Assembly (NCBI GenBank): GCA_937965785.1
Contig: CALCKT010000023.1
Location: forward strand, 1-50,800
Direction: 5' to 3'
DNA length: 50,800 nucleotides
DNA from: an uncultured Propionibacteriaceae bacterium
GTDB lineage: Bacteria; Actinomycetota; Actinomycetes; Propionibacteriales; Propionibacteriaceae
A program made the translations under genes and the position numbers. Shown here piece after piece: positions 16,097-24,918 of this stretch; the stretch's first letter is position 1, and each line of letters starts with the position of its first letter. Under the pieces are notes generated by a model, which made no database searches, had not been told where the DNA came from, and saw only the letters and a program-made list of their open reading frames with translations.

Positions 16097-17991
16097 CGCC
16101 ATGCCAGTCCCGTCCATTTCTGTTCGGGGTCCATGATGGCTGCGCGCAGCCGCTGGGCCTGTTGGTACAGGTGTCCTCGTCTGGTGGAGCGGAAGTCGTC
16201 CAGTGCCCCGGCCACGCATGTGAGCATTCTGCGTTCGTAGGCGTCCAGCATCAGTTCCCGTCCCGCCGCGGTGAGGAAGATCCCTCCCTTGTCCGCCACC
16301 TCCCGGCCGTGCGACGCGGTGAGGACGTGTTTGCGGGCCGCCGTCACCACGACGTGGTCCACCACGAGTGGGCGGAACTCCTCCATCAGGTCGAGGGCCA
16401 GGCTGGGGCGGGTGTCGTGGTCGGCGTGCAGGACACCCATGTCCGGGTCCAGTCCGGTGGCCCGCAGAGCGGTCACGCATTCGCCGAGGAGGATCGTGTA
16501 CAGGAACGACAGGGCGGCGTTCAGCACATCCCTCGGGGGTTGTTTCGATCGCACGGTGAAAGCCACCTCCTCGGGGACGAGGGAACCGAGCCGCGGCCAG
16601 TACACCCTCGCCGCCGCCCCTTCCAGGCCCATGATTTCGTCGCGATTGTTCGCGTCGGGCAGCATCCGCATCAGCTGCCGGATGTGGTGGGTCACCTCCC
16701 GGGTCTCGTCCGCATCGGATCGTTTCGTGAACTTGCCCAGCAGGGTCACTTGATGGCCGAGTTTCGCCCGGATGATTTCCCGGCCGATTTCCACTTCGCG
16801 GGGTGTCCCGTCGAGCAGCAGTTGGGCCAGTACCCTGCTGCGGCGTGCGGGCCACGAGTCGTTGACCATCGCCCCCAGGTATTTTCCGCGACGCGACGCC
16901 AGTAGCACGTCGACCCCGTTCTGCAGCGCCCAGTTGCGGGCGCCGGCCGTCACCCCGACCGAGCCAAAACAAACCATTCTGGATATGTCGCTGACAGGCA
17001 CGGAAAGCAGTTCGTGGTCGTCCTGGATCACCTGCACCCGTCCTTTTCTCACCTGGATGCGGCTGCCCTGTTTCGCCACGTAGAGGATTTTCTTGTCCGG
17101 TTCCCGGATGCGGCCCTCGCCTTCCGCCGGCGGGTAGCGGGGACCGAAGTCCTCCCCCAGGAAGGCGAATCCCTCAAAGAACGATGCGACTGCCGTTTTC
17201 TCCGCTCCAAGTTCCATTCCCAGCTCCTTCAACACCTTTGTTGCTGTTCTCAGGGCCTCGGGTGCGTCCCCGGGTTCTTCGAGGGCGATCACGAGGTCGT
17301 CGGCGTATCTCACCACCGGAAATCCCGCATCCACCAGCGCCTCGTCCAGGGGAATCAGCGCCAGGTTCGCGAGCAGCGGTGAAAGTGGGCTGCCCTGCGG
17401 CAGCCCGGGAAAGACACCCCGCCCCTTCCCGGGGAACCGGGTGCAGCGGTCGAGCAGCAGGTCAACCACGGCCAGGATCTCGGGTTCGGCTATCAGGAAC
17501 TCCAGCTGGCGACGCAACAGGGCCACGGGAAGCGACGGGAAACAGTCGTGCACGTCCGTTCGCAGGACGTGGGTGTAGCCCTCCTCGCGGAGTCGCACCA
17601 CCTCCTGGGCGGCGTCCGCCACCCCCAGTCCGGGGCGGTAACCGAACGCGGTGGCCCCGAGGAGCGGGTCGATGGTCGGGTTGATGTGTTCCAGGATCGC
17701 CCGTTCCACTATCCGGTCCCGCACCGAGGGGATGTCGAGGAAACGTTCCCCGTTCTTCTTCGGGATCACCACCCGGGTCAGGTCCGAGGGCCGGTACGTC
17801 CCCGCCCGGAGCTCCTCGGCGAGCTCCTCCAGTCTTTCCTGAACCCCCTCGGCGAACCGCTCCACCGAATCGGAGATGTCGCCGTCCTGGGCGTCCTTCT
17901 TCAACACCCTCTCCCAGGCGCAACGAAGCGCGGGCAGGGTGAAGCACTCCACGACCTTCTCCTCATCGAGAAGAAGGTTGTCAGTAATCAC
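16093..17991 (-). CDS. Reverse transcriptase-Cas1 fusion protein
   Basis: Spacer-acquisition integrase fused to a group II-intron-like reverse transcriptase; related fusions can acquire spacers from RNA. In the 632-residue protein the RT domain occupies about 15-290. It has VIPKKNGERFLDIPSVRDRI, TDVHDCFPSL (about 146-154), GLPQGSPLSP (196-205) and the active-site YADD (229-232). The Cas1 domain follows (about 300-632), with DISRMVCFGSVGVT, the metal-binding Glu in LEGAAARVYW (about 457), LHADHD (about 521) and SLALDLMEEFRP (about 530-541). All expected catalytic residues are present. There is no N-terminal Cas6 domain, in contrast with some RT-Cas1 proteins; Cas6 is separate. The GTG at 17991 has GGAGG about eight bases upstream. 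It lies 136 bases after the distal end of array 2. Confidence 0.95.
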   Translation of the reverse strand: MITDNLLLDEEKVVECFTLPALRCAWERVLKKDAQDGDISDSVERFAEGVQERLEELAEELRAGTYRPSDLTRVVIPKKNGERFLDIPSVRDRIVERAILEHINPTIDPLLGATAFGYRPGLGVADAAQEVVRLREEGYTHVLRTDVHDCFPSLPVALLRRQLEFLIAEPEILAVVDLLLDRCTRFPGKGRGVFPGLPQGSPLSPLLANLALIPLDEALVDAGFPVVRYADDLVIALEEPGDAPEALRTATKVLKELGMELGAEKTAVASFFEGFAFLGEDFGPRYPPAEGEGRIREPDKKILYVAKQGSRIQVRKGRVQVIQDDHELLSVPVSDISRMVCFGSVGVTAGARNWALQNGVDVLLASRRGKYLGAMVNDSWPARRSRVLAQLLLDGTPREVEIGREIIRAKLGHQVTLLGKFTKRSDADETREVTHHIRQLMRMLPDANNRDEIMGLEGAAARVYWPRLGSLVPEEVAFTVRSKQPPRDVLNAALSFLYTILLGECVTALRATGLDPDMGVLHADHDTRPSLALDLMEEFRPLVVDHVVVTAARKHVLTASHGREVADKGGIFLTAAGRELMLDAYERRMLTCVAGALDDFRSTRRGHLYQQAQRLRAAIMDPEQKWTGLAWR

Positions 17992-18127
17992 TATTTCCCC
18001 CTCCACGTCATGCACTAAATCCCCAACTCGCCCTGCGCAAGAGGGGATCAAGCACGAAGAAATCAGCCCATCGGGGTTCCCGAAGATTCCTCATCGGGAA
18101 CAGCTCCCCGAACTGACTCAATCCGGT

Positions 18128-19313
18128 TTTTCAATCCGCTTCAGGGTTCGCGGTGGTTCCAGACAGACGGCTGATAAGCTCGTTGATGAGGTCCTCAAGT
18201 TTCAATCCGCTTTAAGGTTCACGGTGGTCTCAAACCAAGTGCTGACCTAGTGAACTACTTCAGCCAGCTAGTTTCAATCCGCTTCAGGGTTCGCGGTGGC
18301 TCCAGACATGAGCTTGTCAAGGAAGCCGTCGCTTCAGGGAAGGTTTCAATCCGCTTTGAGGTTCGCGGTGGATCCAGACTCCTGGAACTGCCATTCTTGC
18401 GGAAAGGAGAATAAGTTTCAATCCGCTTTGAGGTTCGCGGTGGTTCCAGACGATGACAGGTGGCACAAGGCGTTTCACGCCTTCTTGTTTCAATCCGCTT
18501 TGAGGTTCGCGGTGGTTCCAGACATCCGCCTTCGATCGAAGGGCGGAAACACCTTGTTTCAATCCGCTTTGAGGTTCGCGGTGGTTCCAGACGGGTAGCA
18601 CTTCTCGCAGCGGTGACGCTCCTAATGTTTCAATCCGCTTTGAGGTTCGCGGTGGTTCCAGACCAGGCAGGCCGCCATTGATAAGGCGGATCGTGGGGAA
18701 AGTTTCAATCCGCTTTGAGGTTCGCGGTGGTTCCAGACATGAGCTGGATGAGCGGTACGCCTATTCCGCTTGGTTTCAATCCGCTTTGAGGTTCGCGGTG
18801 GTTCCAGACAGCACCCTGGCTAAGTGCCTTCTGACGACATTGTTTCAATCCGCTTTGAGGTTCGCGGTGGTTCCAGACGACAGAAAGGAATTAAATATGT
18901 TTACGAAAAAGTTTCAATCCGCTTTGAGGTTCGCGGTGGTTCCAGACGGCTGCGGTCTCTGTGGCCCCGGCTGGGCCTGCCCGGTTTCAATCCGCTTTGA
19001 GGTTCGCGGTGGTTCCAGACGCGGAGGCTATCAAGGTGTTCTACCTGGACGCCTTGGGTTTCAATCCGCTTTGAGGTTCGCGGTGGTTCCAGACAAGAAA
19101 GAATCAACATGATCGCGTTTGTGACAGCCTGGCTGGTTTCAATCCGCTTTGAGGTTCGCGGTGGTTCCAGACCTCCTCCTTGTGGGGGCGACCATCGCGG
19201 CAACGGTTTCAATCCGCTTTGAGGTTCGCGGTGGTTCCAGACATCGGCAAGTCAAGAAAGCTCTTGGACTAACGTCGTTTCAATCCGCTTTGAGGTTCGC
19301 GGTGGTTCCAGAC
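18128..19313 (-). CRISPR. CRISPR array 2: 17 repeats, 16 spacers
   Basis: 37-bp repeats that differ from array 1 by one base (GGTTCCAGAC instead of GGTTTCAGAC). Starts are 18128, 18199, 18271, 18343, 18415, 18487, 18556, 18627, 18702, 18773, 18842, 18911, 18984, 19058, 19136, 19206 and 19277. Spacers are 32-41 bases. The first four repeats are degenerate (for example CTTCAGGG, GTGGTCTCAAAC, GTGGCTCCAGAC, GTGGATCCAGAC), which marks the oldest end at the left. The leader is at the right, so the array is transcribed on the minus strand toward RT-cas1. Confidence 0.98.
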
Positions 19314-19501
19314 CCTACCCCCTGGCACGCCGTCCTGACAAGCCCTGTTGTGGTGGTTTTACACACCACCCCTCCTCACCCCCTCCAACAAGCGGACAGA
19401 ACCTGTCCTCAATGGGGTAAAACCCCTAGTCAAGTGCCATACACACCTGAGGCTGTTTTGGGTCGTTCTCCAACCACCCCTGTCCGAGGGTGTCTCCAAG
19501 A
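19314..19501 (-). promoter_or_regulatory. Leader of CRISPR array 2
   Basis: Nearly identical to the array 1 leader. It shares ACCACCCCTCCTCACCCCCT, the GGGGTAAAACCCC palindrome and a minus-strand TTGACT (19433-19428). It differs at scattered single positions. The similarity stops near 19501. Confidence 0.75.
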
Positions 19502-19609
19502 TGCCTGGTCGCGGGGAGCTGGGCGTCTTCGTCGGAGTCTACCTCGGGCCGGGTCCCGTCCCGAGGCGCGGGATCCGACCCAGGGCGCGGTCGGGTTTGC
19601 TGTTCGGCC

Positions 19610-19845
19610 GCCGGTAGTGGTTTCGACACAGCCGTTCGCTAGCGCTCACGAGCTGGCTCAACCAGCTTCAAAAACTTTCACCACGAGCTGGCTCAACCAG
19701 CTTTGAGGAACCTTCATCACGGGGCGGGTCGGCCTGCTTCAGGAAGAGTGGTTTCGACACGGGCTGCTCCTTCGTCGCAGCCCGGTTCAATCGACTTTAA
19801 AAAAGCTTCGTCGCAGCCCGGTTCAACCGGGTTTAGGAAGGATTT
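19610..19845. repeat. Dispersed palindromic repeats between cas genes and array 2
   Basis: Several halves of the GGTTTCGACAC / GGCTCAACCAGCTT family plus two copies of AAGCTTCGTCGCAGCCCGGTT-like text. The block covers the 3' end of the csx19-like gene and separates the interference operon from the leader of array 2. Confidence 0.6.
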
Positions 19846-20273
19846 TCTTCTTTTATGAATGTCACCGGGTTTTCTCCCAGGACCTCCACCGATTGCATTT
19901 TTTCGGGCCAGTTTGCTTTTTCTCCTGCGAAGTTGATCTTCAGGCGTTCGTTGTCGGGTTTCCAGGTGATGACCTGCCGGGTCACCGTGGGCACCTCCTT
20001 TTCCTTCTCCCCGCCGCCCGGGGTTTTCCGTAGCCATCCCGCCATCACCCTGCCCGCGTCGATCCGGCCGCGCAGCAGCACCTCACCGTCGCGACTCCAA
20101 CCCCAGATGTGGCTGTACGGGGGCGCCTCGTCGGGGCAGGGGCCGATGTGGAAGCCCTCGTAGTCGGCCCAGGCGCAGGTGAGGCCGCCCGCTTCCTCCC
20201 GCAGCCGGGACCACTCCACCTCGCCCTGCCCGGAAAGGTAGCGGGTCTCGGTGGTTCGTTTCTGCTCAGGCAT
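19833..20273 (-). CDS. Small type III accessory protein, Csx19-like (tentative)
   Basis: A 146-residue soluble protein, last gene of the interference operon. It starts at the ATG at 20273, which overlaps the double-RAMP stop by eight bases and has GGAGGAG upstream. Visible features are a Trp-rich region (CAWADYEGFHIG, YSHIWGWSRDGEVLLRGRI) and no catalytic motif. Position, size and the aromatic beta-rich look resemble Csx19 (TIGR03984), which accompanies Csx10 in type III-D loci. The sequence match by eye is weak, so the name rests mainly on context. Confidence 0.4.
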   Translation of the reverse strand: MPEQKRTTETRYLSGQGEVEWSRLREEAGGLTCAWADYEGFHIGPCPDEAPPYSHIWGWSRDGEVLLRGRIDAGRVMAGWLRKTPGGGEKEKEVPTVTRQVITWKPDNERLKINFAGEKANWPEKMQSVEVLGENPVTFIKEENPS

Positions 20274-21576
20274 GCTGCATCTCCTCCTTCTCCTCCAGCT
20301 CCCCCAGCGACCGGTGGGTTCTTTCCAGTTCGATTTCCGCCTCGGTGATGCCCTCGACGTCCTCCGGGGTGGTCGCGGCCATCCCGAAACGCTGGAACTC
20401 CTCACCGAGCCTCAACTTCTCGAAGCGCACCGAACCGAGCCCCGTCGAGGTCCGGCCCCCGATTCCGAGGTATCCCTCCTGCAGGTCCCGAAGCGCCAGT
20501 AGAAGGGCCTTCAGCACCCAGGCGTGGTGCGTCTCGACGCCGCGCAGCTGCCCGATCACCAGCCGCGCCCGGGAGGTCACCGTCTTTTCGGGGAAGAGTT
20601 TCTTCTCCGCCACCCCTCCGGTGAAACGGTCGATAGCGTTGCGGGTCCGTCCCGCCGGGTGGTCGGGTTTCAGCGGGGTGAAGTGGAAACTCCACCTGCC
20701 CACCCCGGTTTCCCCGGACCCGAAGACCTCGCAGACGGCGCACCTCCCGCAGCCGCGCCACTGCTGGTCCTCCGCGCCGCAGACATCCAGGCCGAGGCTG
20801 CGTCCGATGTATTCCACCCGGCCCCGGAGGATCCCCTTCCACCGGGTGCCGTGGAACCAGTGGTCCTCCGGCCTCAGCTGATCCGCCAGGTTCTGGGTGG
20901 GAAGGTTCAATCCCTCGATGCGGATCGTCGCCTCCAGGAGGGTGGGTGATTCCCCGGCGGTCACCGCATGGTCGGCGCCGCCCTGCAGCAGCTCGTCGAG
21001 GGCGTCCGGCCCGGCGTCCCGCAGCGAGACCCGGGCCAGCAGGTCGGCGGGTTGCGACAGATCCAGGGTGCGGTACGAGATGGCCACAACCTCGGCGCAC
21101 CCGAGGCCCGTGCTGATCCCGCCTCCGATGGTGACCCGCCACTGCCCGAGCAGCCGAAGCGCCTCGGCGGGATCACCCTCGTGCCGCAGGTAGAGCTGGA
21201 TGGTTTCGGTGTCGTAAACCTCCTCGACGTCGTGCGACCCGTGGTTGCGGGCCGCGCGACGGTTCCGGTCGACGGCGGTGGCGGTGCGGCGCCTGATCTC
21301 CGGCTGTCCGTCCTCGCCGCTGGTGAGCCGGGTACCGAGGAACCACAGCGCGGAGGCCTCAGGTTTTCCGTCCTTCGTTTTCTCCTGGCCCATCAGGAGT
21401 TCCCGGGCCGCCTCGTCGATCCCGGCCCGGAAGGAACCGGCCAAGCTCGACGGCGGCACTGCCGGTTTCCCGGCGGCGTCGCGCAGCGTTTCGAGCGTGG
21501 ACTGGTCCTCCCCAACCGCCCCCACACGCCACGGCCCCAAAGGGCGGATCGTCACTCGAACGTAGGTGAGATTCAT
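20266..21576 (-). CDS. Double Cas7-like RAMP protein
   Basis: Predicted backbone subunit of the Cas10 effector complex. The 436-residue protein contains two RAMP units. The first has PPSSLAGSFRAGIDEAA (about 41-57) and GGGISTGLGCAEV. The second has WFHGTRWKGILRGRVEYIG, CGRCAVCEVFGS (a likely zinc site), RTRNAIDRFTGG, and GIGGRTSTGLGSVRF near the end. Fusion of two Cas7 units into one chain is known from type III-D and III-E systems. The start lies one base after the stop of the upstream small frame (TGA C ATG). Confidence 0.82.
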   Translation of the reverse strand: MNLTYVRVTIRPLGPWRVGAVGEDQSTLETLRDAAGKPAVPPSSLAGSFRAGIDEAARELLMGQEKTKDGKPEASALWFLGTRLTSGEDGQPEIRRRTATAVDRNRRAARNHGSHDVEEVYDTETIQLYLRHEGDPAEALRLLGQWRVTIGGGISTGLGCAEVVAISYRTLDLSQPADLLARVSLRDAGPDALDELLQGGADHAVTAGESPTLLEATIRIEGLNLPTQNLADQLRPEDHWFHGTRWKGILRGRVEYIGRSLGLDVCGAEDQQWRGCGRCAVCEVFGSGETGVGRWSFHFTPLKPDHPAGRTRNAIDRFTGGVAEKKLFPEKTVTSRARLVIGQLRGVETHHAWVLKALLLALRDLQEGYLGIGGRTSTGLGSVRFEKLRLGEEFQRFGMAATTPEDVEGITEAEIELERTHRSLGELEEKEEMQHA

Positions 21577-21577
21577 G

Positions 21578-21880
21578 TCAGTTCCGTCCCTCTCTCAGCC
21601 TCGATGCCCACACGTTGCGCTGCGCCTGTGGGGTGTCGCGGATCACGCGCCGGACCCCCTTCCGCCGACCCTCGGTCAGGTTCAGCCAGGCGCGCCTGCC
21701 CTCCAGGGACTCGGTGCCGTCACCCTCCCGCAGTTCCTGCAGCCAGTCCGCCACCGCCCTGCGGTCCTCCACCGGCCAGCCGAGCATGGCGTCGAGATCC
21801 GGGGTCGCGACCCCCCGGCCCGTTCCTCGCCGGGTTTCCCACCGGGTGGCCGCCAGGGTTTCGTCACCTGTTCGAGCCAT
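21578..21880 (-). pseudogene. Displaced C-terminal part of the Csx10-like gene (or a separate small protein)
   Basis: Open frame of 100 codons overlapping the csx10-like frame by 199 bases in the -1 frame. From about VATPDLDAMLGW onward it looks like real coding: high GC at third positions and helical text such as VEDRRAVADWLQELREGD and GRRAWLNLTEGRRKGVRRV. It stops one base before the next gene starts. Adding one base to the six-C run at 21811-21816 would join it to the upstream RAMP as one frame of 398 codons. Alternatives are programmed -1 frameshifting or a separate Cas11-like small subunit. Confidence 0.55.
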
Positions 21881-22773
21881 CCGAAGCCCTCGGCCCTGCG
21901 GGTCCCGAGACCGCGTTCCAGCAGCTCCAGCACCTTGTCCCGGCCGGGTTCCCGCAGCTTCACGACGGCCCCGGGCGCGACGGCGATGTCCCCGGGTTTC
22001 GGGGTGCCGGAGGCCATGTGCCAGCCGCTGATCCCCTCACCCGCGAGCCTGCCACCCCAGGCGCCCACGACATCGAAGCCCTCGAAGGCCTTCGCCCCCT
22101 CCCAGTCGAGGCTGGGTCCGCCCGCATCGTCCAGGAGGATCGTCGGCGACAGGGTGCGCAGCACCACATCCCCCGATTCGGGCAGCTCGGGTGGTTGTGC
22201 CGGTTCGATCCGGATCCGGGCGCGTCCCATGACGCTCCTGCGACCCCCGATGCTGGCGGATTCCAGCTCCGCCAACCTCCCGACCAGGTTCTCGTCGCCG
22301 TGGATCAGGCCGTGGTAGGTCTGCCGGCGACGGTGGGCCTCGCGGGAGAACAGGTTCCCGTCGAGCGCGGTGCGCTTCTCGGGGTCGATGGCGGTGGTGG
22401 TCACCACCTTCAATGCGTCCTTGTCGCCCCAGATCACGTCGCCCTTGAGGTGCTCCCCCACGGCGTCGCCCGCATCCTCGAAGGCACAGTCGACGTATTC
22501 ATCGTCGCCGGAGGTGTACTTGCGGCGCAGCACGGACTGGCTGGCGACGTCCCCCGTCACGGCCAGCAGGGGCCCGAACCGCACCGAGTGGTCGAAGGTT
22601 TCCCGGAAGGCGGAATCCGGGTCTCCGTACCGGATCCGCCAGGCGGCGGCCAGCGCCCCGCGCAGCGTGGAACCGGGAATGTATCCGAGGCTCGGGGTGT
22701 GGAAGGCCCGGGTGGCCCCGGTGCCGACGACGATCGCCTGTTCGCTTCTCACCGTTACCCGCCACCAGCTCAT
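21682..22773 (-). CDS. Csx10-like RAMP protein, apparently frameshifted near its end
   Basis: Predicted Cas5-type RAMP subunit of the effector complex. The N-terminus MSWWRVTVRSEQAIVVG leads to YIPGSTLRGALAAAW, the usual RAMP entry motif. The glycine-rich loop GLGTRRAEGFGWLEQ near residue 292-306 matches the GxGxRxxEGFG pattern of Csx10. After about residue 325 this frame becomes RPRISTPCSAGRWRTAGRWR-like text without family character, while another frame takes on coding character. The ATG at 22773 overlaps the preceding stop (ATGA). I read the last about 45 residues of this frame as an artefact of a one-base deletion at 21811-21816. Confidence 0.72.
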   Translation of the reverse strand: MSWWRVTVRSEQAIVVGTGATRAFHTPSLGYIPGSTLRGALAAAWRIRYGDPDSAFRETFDHSVRFGPLLAVTGDVASQSVLRRKYTSGDDEYVDCAFEDAGDAVGEHLKGDVIWGDKDALKVVTTTAIDPEKRTALDGNLFSREAHRRRQTYHGLIHGDENLVGRLAELESASIGGRRSVMGRARIRIEPAQPPELPESGDVVLRTLSPTILLDDAGGPSLDWEGAKAFEGFDVVGAWGGRLAGEGISGWHMASGTPKPGDIAVAPGAVVKLREPGRDKVLELLERGLGTRRAEGFGWLEQVTKPWRPPGGKPGEERAGGSRPRISTPCSAGRWRTAGRWRTGCRNCGRVTAPSPWRAGAPG

Positions 22774-23396
22774 GATCCGCTCCTGACCTGCTCGTTCCCG
22801 GCCCGCTCATCCCTGGCCCGCTCGATCCTGTTGACCATCGCCTCGATGTCGTCGGTGTCGGTGGTGATGCTCACCCACCCCAGGCCGCGACGCCGGTCGG
22901 CGCCGATCCCGTCAACCAGCCGCGCGGCGACGTGCAGCAGCGCGACGTGTTCTTCCAGCTCCTCCGGAGCCAAGGGCTGGGTCAGGGAGATCGTCGCGGT
23001 GGCCCGGTCCGCGTGCAGCTCCTCCGCGAAGAACAACGCCCCGGCCCGGGCGCGGCGCCGCTCGTCGATGGCCACCCGGGAGCGCACCCGGATTCGCTCC
23101 CGGGGATCATCCGTGTGGTCGAGTTTCCCGTCCGAGAAGTTCCACGGGGAGCTGCCGCTGCCGCGTTTCCCGAAGACGGCATCCACCAGGTGATGGTCGA
23201 CGTATTTGTCGCCTTGTCGTCTCCCCGGCAGGACCAAGCGGGCGGCGTCCCTCATGACGCCTTTCAGCGACGTGGCCGGCAGCGGGTTCTCCACGTCGAT
23301 CACGTCGTCGACCTCCCCCTGCCCGTATCCCTGGGAGATGCGGAAGGCGGTGTTGAAACGGATTTTCAACTCGATCGCGGTCTTGGTCGTCGTCAT
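22770..23396 (-). CDS. Csm3-like Cas7 RAMP protein
   Basis: Backbone subunit of the type III complex, predicted to bind crRNA and cut target RNA. The 208-residue protein has KIRFNTAFRISQG, then VDDVIDVENPLPATSLKGVM, where an aspartate just before the loop matches the position of the Csm3 catalytic Asp. It also has RVRSRVAIDERRRARAGALF and the glycine-rich GADRRRGLGWV. The ATG at 23396 was chosen for its ATGA overlap with cas10; the longer upstream frame is a shadow of cas10. Which of the Asp residues is catalytic cannot be settled by eye. Confidence 0.85.
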   Translation of the reverse strand: MTTTKTAIELKIRFNTAFRISQGYGQGEVDDVIDVENPLPATSLKGVMRDAARLVLPGRRQGDKYVDHHLVDAVFGKRGSGSSPWNFSDGKLDHTDDPRERIRVRSRVAIDERRRARAGALFFAEELHADRATATISLTQPLAPEELEEHVALLHVAARLVDGIGADRRRGLGWVSITTDTDDIEAMVNRIERARDERAGNEQVRSGS

Positions 23397-24907
23397 GCGT
23401 ACCACCTCATGATGTTCAGTACCGTCAGGAGTTCCTCGGTTCCCTGGTTCGTCGCCCGCTGCCAGTTCCTCCCGAACGCCGCGTTCAGGAGGTCCGCGGC
23501 CCCGGGCAGCCTGCCGGCCCGGTGTCTCAGGTGCAGGGTGCGGTCCCTCTCGTCCCTGATCCACAGTTCCTGGCGCAGGGTGGCGCGCGCCGCATTGCCG
23601 CGTTCGTCGTCGCCGAGCCGGCGCGCCAGGTCCCGCAGTTCCTCGATCCGCTCCCAGTCATCGAGGGTGCGGAATCGTCTCGGCGGTTTGGGGCCCTCAT
23701 TGGTGACGTCCAGCCAGGCGAAGGACCAGTCCTCGCCCCTCACCGCTTCCTTGGCGGTGCGCAGCAGGGTGGTGGCCAGCTCCACCTGGTCGCCGATGGG
23801 GTAGGCGAGTTTGCAGATCACCATGCCCGCGGAGAAGCTGACCTTCTCAGTCCCAAGCCCGAAGGCGCCGCTGCCCGATTCCTGTTTCAGGTGTTTCAGG
23901 AATGCGATGAGGAAGGGCCAGGCCCTGGTGGCGGGCACGGTCACCAGCACGTCGTCGCCGCCGAGGACATGCGGGACGGCGGGCATTCGGTTCGCTGCGG
24001 CGACCCGGTCGTCCGTGATCTCCTCGATGCCTTTTTGCAGCGCCCGTTTGGTGGCGTCCTTGACGGCCTTGGAAACCCTCCGCAGCTCCTGCAGGCCGTT
24101 TTCCGATTCCGCCGCGGCCGCCCGCAGCTCCCGGAACAGCTTTCCGAAACCGTTGCCGTCGGCGAAGATGGTGGCGACGTGGTTGCCGGTGTGGGTGCGC
24201 GACCCCTCGGAGCCGAGGTCACCGAGCTGCGCCAGTTCCTTGAAGTGCTCCACCTGTTTGAGATTCCCGAATTTCTCCTGCTTCCGGAGCTCGCGGAGCA
24301 TGACCTGTTCCACCATGAACCCCTGCTGGACGCTACCCAGCCGGGACCAGTTCAGGAGCCTGTTGCGGCCCTCCCGCGGAGCGCGGGAGGCGCAGTCGCC
24401 GCACAGCCGCGTCGTCTCGTCACCTACCGAGGTTTCCTCCGAGGCCATGCCCGAGGAGCATTCGTCGCAGTGGTGGGCCAGGGGGAACTCGATCATCGAC
24501 GGCGGATACTGCCTGGTCTCCGCGGCCATGTCCCGGTCCTCGGCGCGGATGACGTCGCCGTACCCGGTGGTCTCTCGGAGGCTGGTGTGGACGTGCGCGG
24601 CGGGCAGGTGCAGTTTGATGTTGAGCGCGAGGGCCTCGGTGGCCTTGCGGACCTCGCCGGGATCCTCGCCCCGGATGTTCAGCACCGAGTCGACGTCGAT
24701 GGCCTCGTCGTTGACCGTCACCCCGGGGAAACCCTGCAGGATCTCCCCCGCGGTATCGAAACTGCGTTCCTCGATGCGGTCGGCGGCCCCAGTGGTGTCG
24801 GTGAGGTAGGCCAGCATGTCGGAGGCGCCGCGGCGGCCCCACAGGCGACGGGACCGGGCGAGATAACCCTGGATCTGTTTGACCCCGATGGATGAGAAAC
24901 AAGTCAT
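23393..24907 (-). CDS. cas10: Cas10 with active cyclase motif and no HD domain
   Basis: Large subunit of the type III complex, expected to make cyclic oligoadenylates on target RNA binding. In 504 residues the protein starts directly with a palm-like region (SIGVKQIQGYLARSRRLWGR). A zinc ribbon follows, with cysteines 147, 150, 169 and 172 (CDEC, CGDC). The second palm has ADGNGFGK (249-256) and the intact GGDD (316-319, LGGDDVLVTVP). No HD nuclease motif precedes the first palm, and the protein is short for Cas10 (often 700-900). DNase activity is therefore not expected, and signalling is the likely output. The ATG at 24907 has AAGGA upstream. Confidence 0.92.
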   Translation of the reverse strand: MTCFSSIGVKQIQGYLARSRRLWGRRGASDMLAYLTDTTGAADRIEERSFDTAGEILQGFPGVTVNDEAIDVDSVLNIRGEDPGEVRKATEALALNIKLHLPAAHVHTSLRETTGYGDVIRAEDRDMAAETRQYPPSMIEFPLAHHCDECSSGMASEETSVGDETTRLCGDCASRAPREGRNRLLNWSRLGSVQQGFMVEQVMLRELRKQEKFGNLKQVEHFKELAQLGDLGSEGSRTHTGNHVATIFADGNGFGKLFRELRAAAAESENGLQELRRVSKAVKDATKRALQKGIEEITDDRVAAANRMPAVPHVLGGDDVLVTVPATRAWPFLIAFLKHLKQESGSGAFGLGTEKVSFSAGMVICKLAYPIGDQVELATTLLRTAKEAVRGEDWSFAWLDVTNEGPKPPRRFRTLDDWERIEELRDLARRLGDDERGNAARATLRQELWIRDERDRTLHLRHRAGRLPGAADLLNAAFGRNWQRATNQGTEELLTVLNIMRWYA

Positions 24908-24918
24908 CTCCGGTCCTT

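Noticed and set aside
20968..23193. 741-codon open frame on the plus strand
   Set aside because: It is antisense to three well-supported cas genes with coupled starts and family motifs. High GC leaves the opposite frame open, and it has no recognisable motif.
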